A stretch of 7,469 nucleotides of DNA from assembly GCA_947490035.1 (NCBI GenBank), contig CANLGS010000182.1, positions 1-7,469 on the forward strand. Direction: 5' to 3'. Each line of letters starts with the position of its first letter. Position 1 is the first letter of the stretch. The notes beneath the pieces are model-generated. The model saw only the letters and a list, made by a program, of their open reading frames with translations. It was not told the origin of the DNA and made no database searches. Both the position numbers and the translations under genes were made by a program. Of this stretch, positions 5,436-7,469 are shown piece by piece. The DNA comes from Gemmataceae bacterium. GTDB lineage: Bacteria > Planctomycetota > Planctomycetia > Gemmatales > Gemmataceae.

Positions 5436-6947
5436 TCAGGGCTTGAAGTTGAAACGCACGACGTAAACCTGGCCGTTGGTGCGGCACACGATGACGTGTC
5501 GGCCGTCCGGGTGAACGGCCATGCTACGGCACTCACGCTTGTGCGCGACATCGTTGTGACCGAGCACCACCGTCGCGAGCCGGGCTTCGGCACCCCAGGC
5601 CCACAGGTGAACGCGGCAGTCGTCCGTGAGCGAGATAACGTACTTGTCTTCGCTCACGAATTCTGCCCGGCACACGCGGCCATCGTGCTTCATCACCGTG
5701 TGCGTGACCCACGCGGTTTTCAAGTCGCGAACAGAAAGCGCGTAATGCATTTCGGTGTCGTGGTTGTTGCCGAACCCGGGCAGCAGTCGGCCCCACCCGA
5801 CGCGGCTCCCGATTACCCGTCCAACCCCGTTCGACAGCACGCGCAGCGCCCCGATGGACCCGAGGAACAGCCGGGAGTTGTCGGGCGCGAACACCAGTCC
5901 GCCGGTCCCGTGGCGGTTCCCGCGAATGACCGGGCGCTCCTTTCCGGTGTCCAGTTCCAAAACGCGAGCGTTCTCGCTGCTGTTCCCCACCGCCACCCGG
6001 TTTTCGGTGCGGCTCACCGCGAGGGCGGCCACGCCGTCGCGCAACTCGTACGGCGCCGCCTCCTCATCGGACCCGACCTTCCACGCGATCACGGTGCCCC
6101 CGGCCGACCCGCTCACGAGCCACTTGCCGTCGGAGGTGAACGCGAGCGCGGTTACGCCGGTCTTGTGGTTCTTGAGCGTCGCCAAGTGCTTGGGTGCGGC
6201 ACCCGATAAGTCCCAAAGGCGGACGGTGTTGTCCGCGCCGCCGGTAGCGAGCAACGCGCCGTCGGGGTGCAGTGCGACCGCCTCGACGAACCCGGTGTGT
6301 CCGGGGTCGCCGGGCTTGCGGGCCACGTCGATGACCGCGACGACCTCGGGTGCGACGCGCTTGGCGTCGCCGTCGCCGGCCCCGATAGCTGCCTCCCTCG
6401 TGATCTCGTCGCGGTCCAGTTGGTCAAGGTTCTTCGCGCTCTTGCCCGCGACGAGCGCGGGCGGGATCGTCGTGTCGGGTGGCGTGACAGCGACCGGCAA
6501 CCCGTTCGGTCTCACGACCGACTCAGGTTCGGGTTCCACGACTTTGGGTGGGGGCGTGCGCGCGAGGTTCACCGGCGCGTCGAGGTGCGTGCGCTTCAAC
6601 TGGAAGAGACCCGCGACGACCAATCCGCCCGCGACGACCAGAGCGGTCGTGCGAGCCGTGCGGACCCAGCGCTGGCGGGTGTAACCTGGCGCGAGTTCGA
6701 TTGCGAGTGCCGCGAGCTTCGCCGCCAACTTGTGCGCGGTCCCCGGAACGCGCCGCGCCGGATCGTTCCGCAGAAGGCCCGCGATGAGCGCGGCCAGCCG
6801 CGCCGGGACGCCGGGGAGGAACTTCGCGGGTACCGGCGCGTCGAACGCACTCACGGAGTCGAGGTGCGCCAGCGTGCTCTGATGCGCGCGCGGGAACAGT
6901 TGCTTCCCGCTCGCCATCTCGAACAGGACGATGCCCAGCGAGAACAA
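5436..6947 (-). pseudogene. C-terminal part of a disrupted Ser/Thr kinase: kinase tail, membrane segment, WD40 repeats
   Basis: This open frame of 503 codons begins inside a kinase domain: FSLGIVLFEMASGKQLF matches subdomain IX of bacterial Ser/Thr kinases, and NDPARRVPGT (61-70) matches the final Arg region. The listed TTG start at 6947 is only where the frame can open; just upstream the same frame reads SRRAD, the usual lead-in to this motif. One membrane segment follows (about 99-116), then a Pro-rich linker (130-165), then WD40-type repeats from about 216 to 500, including HTGFVEAVALHPDG and ADNTVRLWDL. The WD40 part should form a propeller outside the membrane for protein contacts. The kinase core (Lys of subdomain II, HRD, DFG, APE) is missing, and the N-terminal half continues in another frame (6851-7345). 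The gene is therefore broken, or the assembly has lost several hundred bases here. The stop is 28 bases from the DUF1559 start. Confidence 0.8.
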
Positions 6948-7345
6948 ATCCGCCCGCCGCGACCGAGTTCGGCGAGCAGCAGGAACTTGCCGAGGCGGTC
7001 GGGGTTGCTGACCGCGATCGAAGGACCGACCGTTTCGGACAACGACGGGTCACCTCGCCGGACCACGGTCCGGTTCGCGGGGTAGTTCTGCTTGAGGCGC
7101 TCGATGTGTTCCGGCGGGAGGGGCGGCGTGTCCGGGCCGTTCGACGTGGACAGATCGCGAACCGCCAGGACGAACGGGCGCAAGTGTTCCTCGTGGAGCG
7201 CGAGGCACGAGCCGCACGCGATGAGGTGGCTGTCGAGTTCCGCCTCGCGATCCGCGGGAACACGCCCGCACGCGAGGTCGAGGATCAGCGCCGGGGGCGG
7301 GCAAGCGAGCGGCGGCACGGGCGACCCTCGGGGCAACGGTACCAA
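6851..7345 (-). pseudogene. N-terminal part of the same disrupted kinase: zinc-finger region and kinase glycine loop
   Basis: Counting from TTG 7345, this frame has an HxxxCxxC zinc-binding motif (H40, C44, C47 in HLIACGSC), like the anti-sigma-type finger found at the start of many planctomycete Ser/Thr kinases. A linker with PPEHIERLKQ follows, then LGKFLLLAELGRGG (118-131), the start of a kinase domain with its glycine-rich loop. After that the frame turns into unrelated sequence (GRICSRWASS) because the in-frame continuation is missing; the text resumes in another frame as RRADLFSLG (see 5436-6947). The start is uncertain: GTG 7318 has GAGGG 6 bases upstream, TTG 7336 has GAGGT 9 bases upstream, and TTG 7345 is the longest option but is too close to that site. 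Meaningful homology ends near 6955; the rest to 6851 is out-of-frame. It probably formed an operon with the sigma-like gene upstream. Confidence 0.75.
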
Positions 7346-7434
7346 ACCTCATCACGACCTACGCGAATCCGGTTCGGTTCCTGACACGTCTTTCGGAAAT
7401 TCTTCGCGTATCTCGGATCGTGGGTCCGAAGTGC

Positions 7435-7469
7435 TTATTCCCACAGTCCTTCGAGTTCCCGGCGCAGTC
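7435..7469 (-). CDS. Last codons of an upstream gene, possibly an ECF sigma factor
   Basis: On the minus strand the right edge reads LRRELEGLWE followed by TAA (7437-7435). A charged, Leu/Arg/Glu-rich tail of this kind is common at the end of planctomycete ECF sigma factors, which often precede zinc-finger Ser/Thr kinase genes in an operon. Only ten codons are in the window, so the identity rests mostly on context. The gap to the kinase start (about 90-115 bases) shows no clear terminator or promoter. Confidence 0.35.
   Translation of the reverse strand, partial: LRRELEGLWE

Noticed and set aside
5408..5593. Extension of the DUF1559 gene to a start at 5593
   Set aside because: The added 62 residues overlap the WD40 gene and precede a perfect prepilin leader that begins at 5407 with a good ribosome site.
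5241..6209. Plus-strand open frame of 322 codons opposite the WD40 region
   Set aside because: Antisense to clear DUF1559 and WD40 coding sequence, no domain pattern of its own.

Overview
The window looks like a piece of a planctomycete chromosome, most likely from the Gemmata group (Gemmataceae). This is inferred from several signs together. The DNA is GC-rich. It carries a DUF1559 pseudopilin-like protein with a C-terminal H-X9-DG motif, and a Ser/Thr kinase with an HxxxCxxC zinc finger at one end and WD40 repeats at the other. It also holds two copies of a nested palindromic repeat whose chance translations (MAQTFLSV, TGWKPVPP) I recall as recurrent spurious peptides in planctomycete annotations. 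No database search was possible.

Layout, left to right. (1) 1-296 (+): the 3' end of a secreted or surface protein with a Thr/Pro-rich stalk and a PEP-CTERM-like anchor. It appears frameshifted at a run of six C and is followed by a strong hairpin terminator (315-346). (2) 378-1304 (+): a galactose-mutarotase-like sugar-binding-fold protein (DUF4380-like). (3) 1312-1378: a 67-bp nested palindrome filling the gap between converging genes. (4) 1420-1839 (-): a Nudix hydrolase with an altered Nudix box. (5) 1840-2023: a divergent intergenic region with a TATAAT box preceded by an operator-like dyad. (6) 2024-3217 (+): a two-CBS-domain protein fused to a SpoIIE/RsbU-type PP2C phosphatase. (7) 3218-3341: a hairpin and a second copy of the nested palindrome. 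(8) 3342-4451 (+): an exported alpha/beta hydrolase. (9) On the minus strand, an apparent operon read from right to left: the last codons of a possible ECF sigma factor (7469-7435), a zinc-finger/kinase/WD40 gene (7345-5436), and a DUF1559 pseudopilin-like gene (5407-4457). The pseudopilin gene ends only 5 bp from the stop of the hydrolase.

How the genes may work together: the window holds two separate signalling genes (the CBS-PP2C phosphatase and the sigma/kinase cluster) and a set of exported or surface proteins. No classical multi-gene defence or biosynthetic system is visible. The strongest anomalies are the internally deleted and frameshifted kinase (junction near 6950-6967), the apparent one-base frameshift at the C6 tract (74-79) that separates stalk from anchor, the paired nested palindromes, and the degenerate Nudix box.
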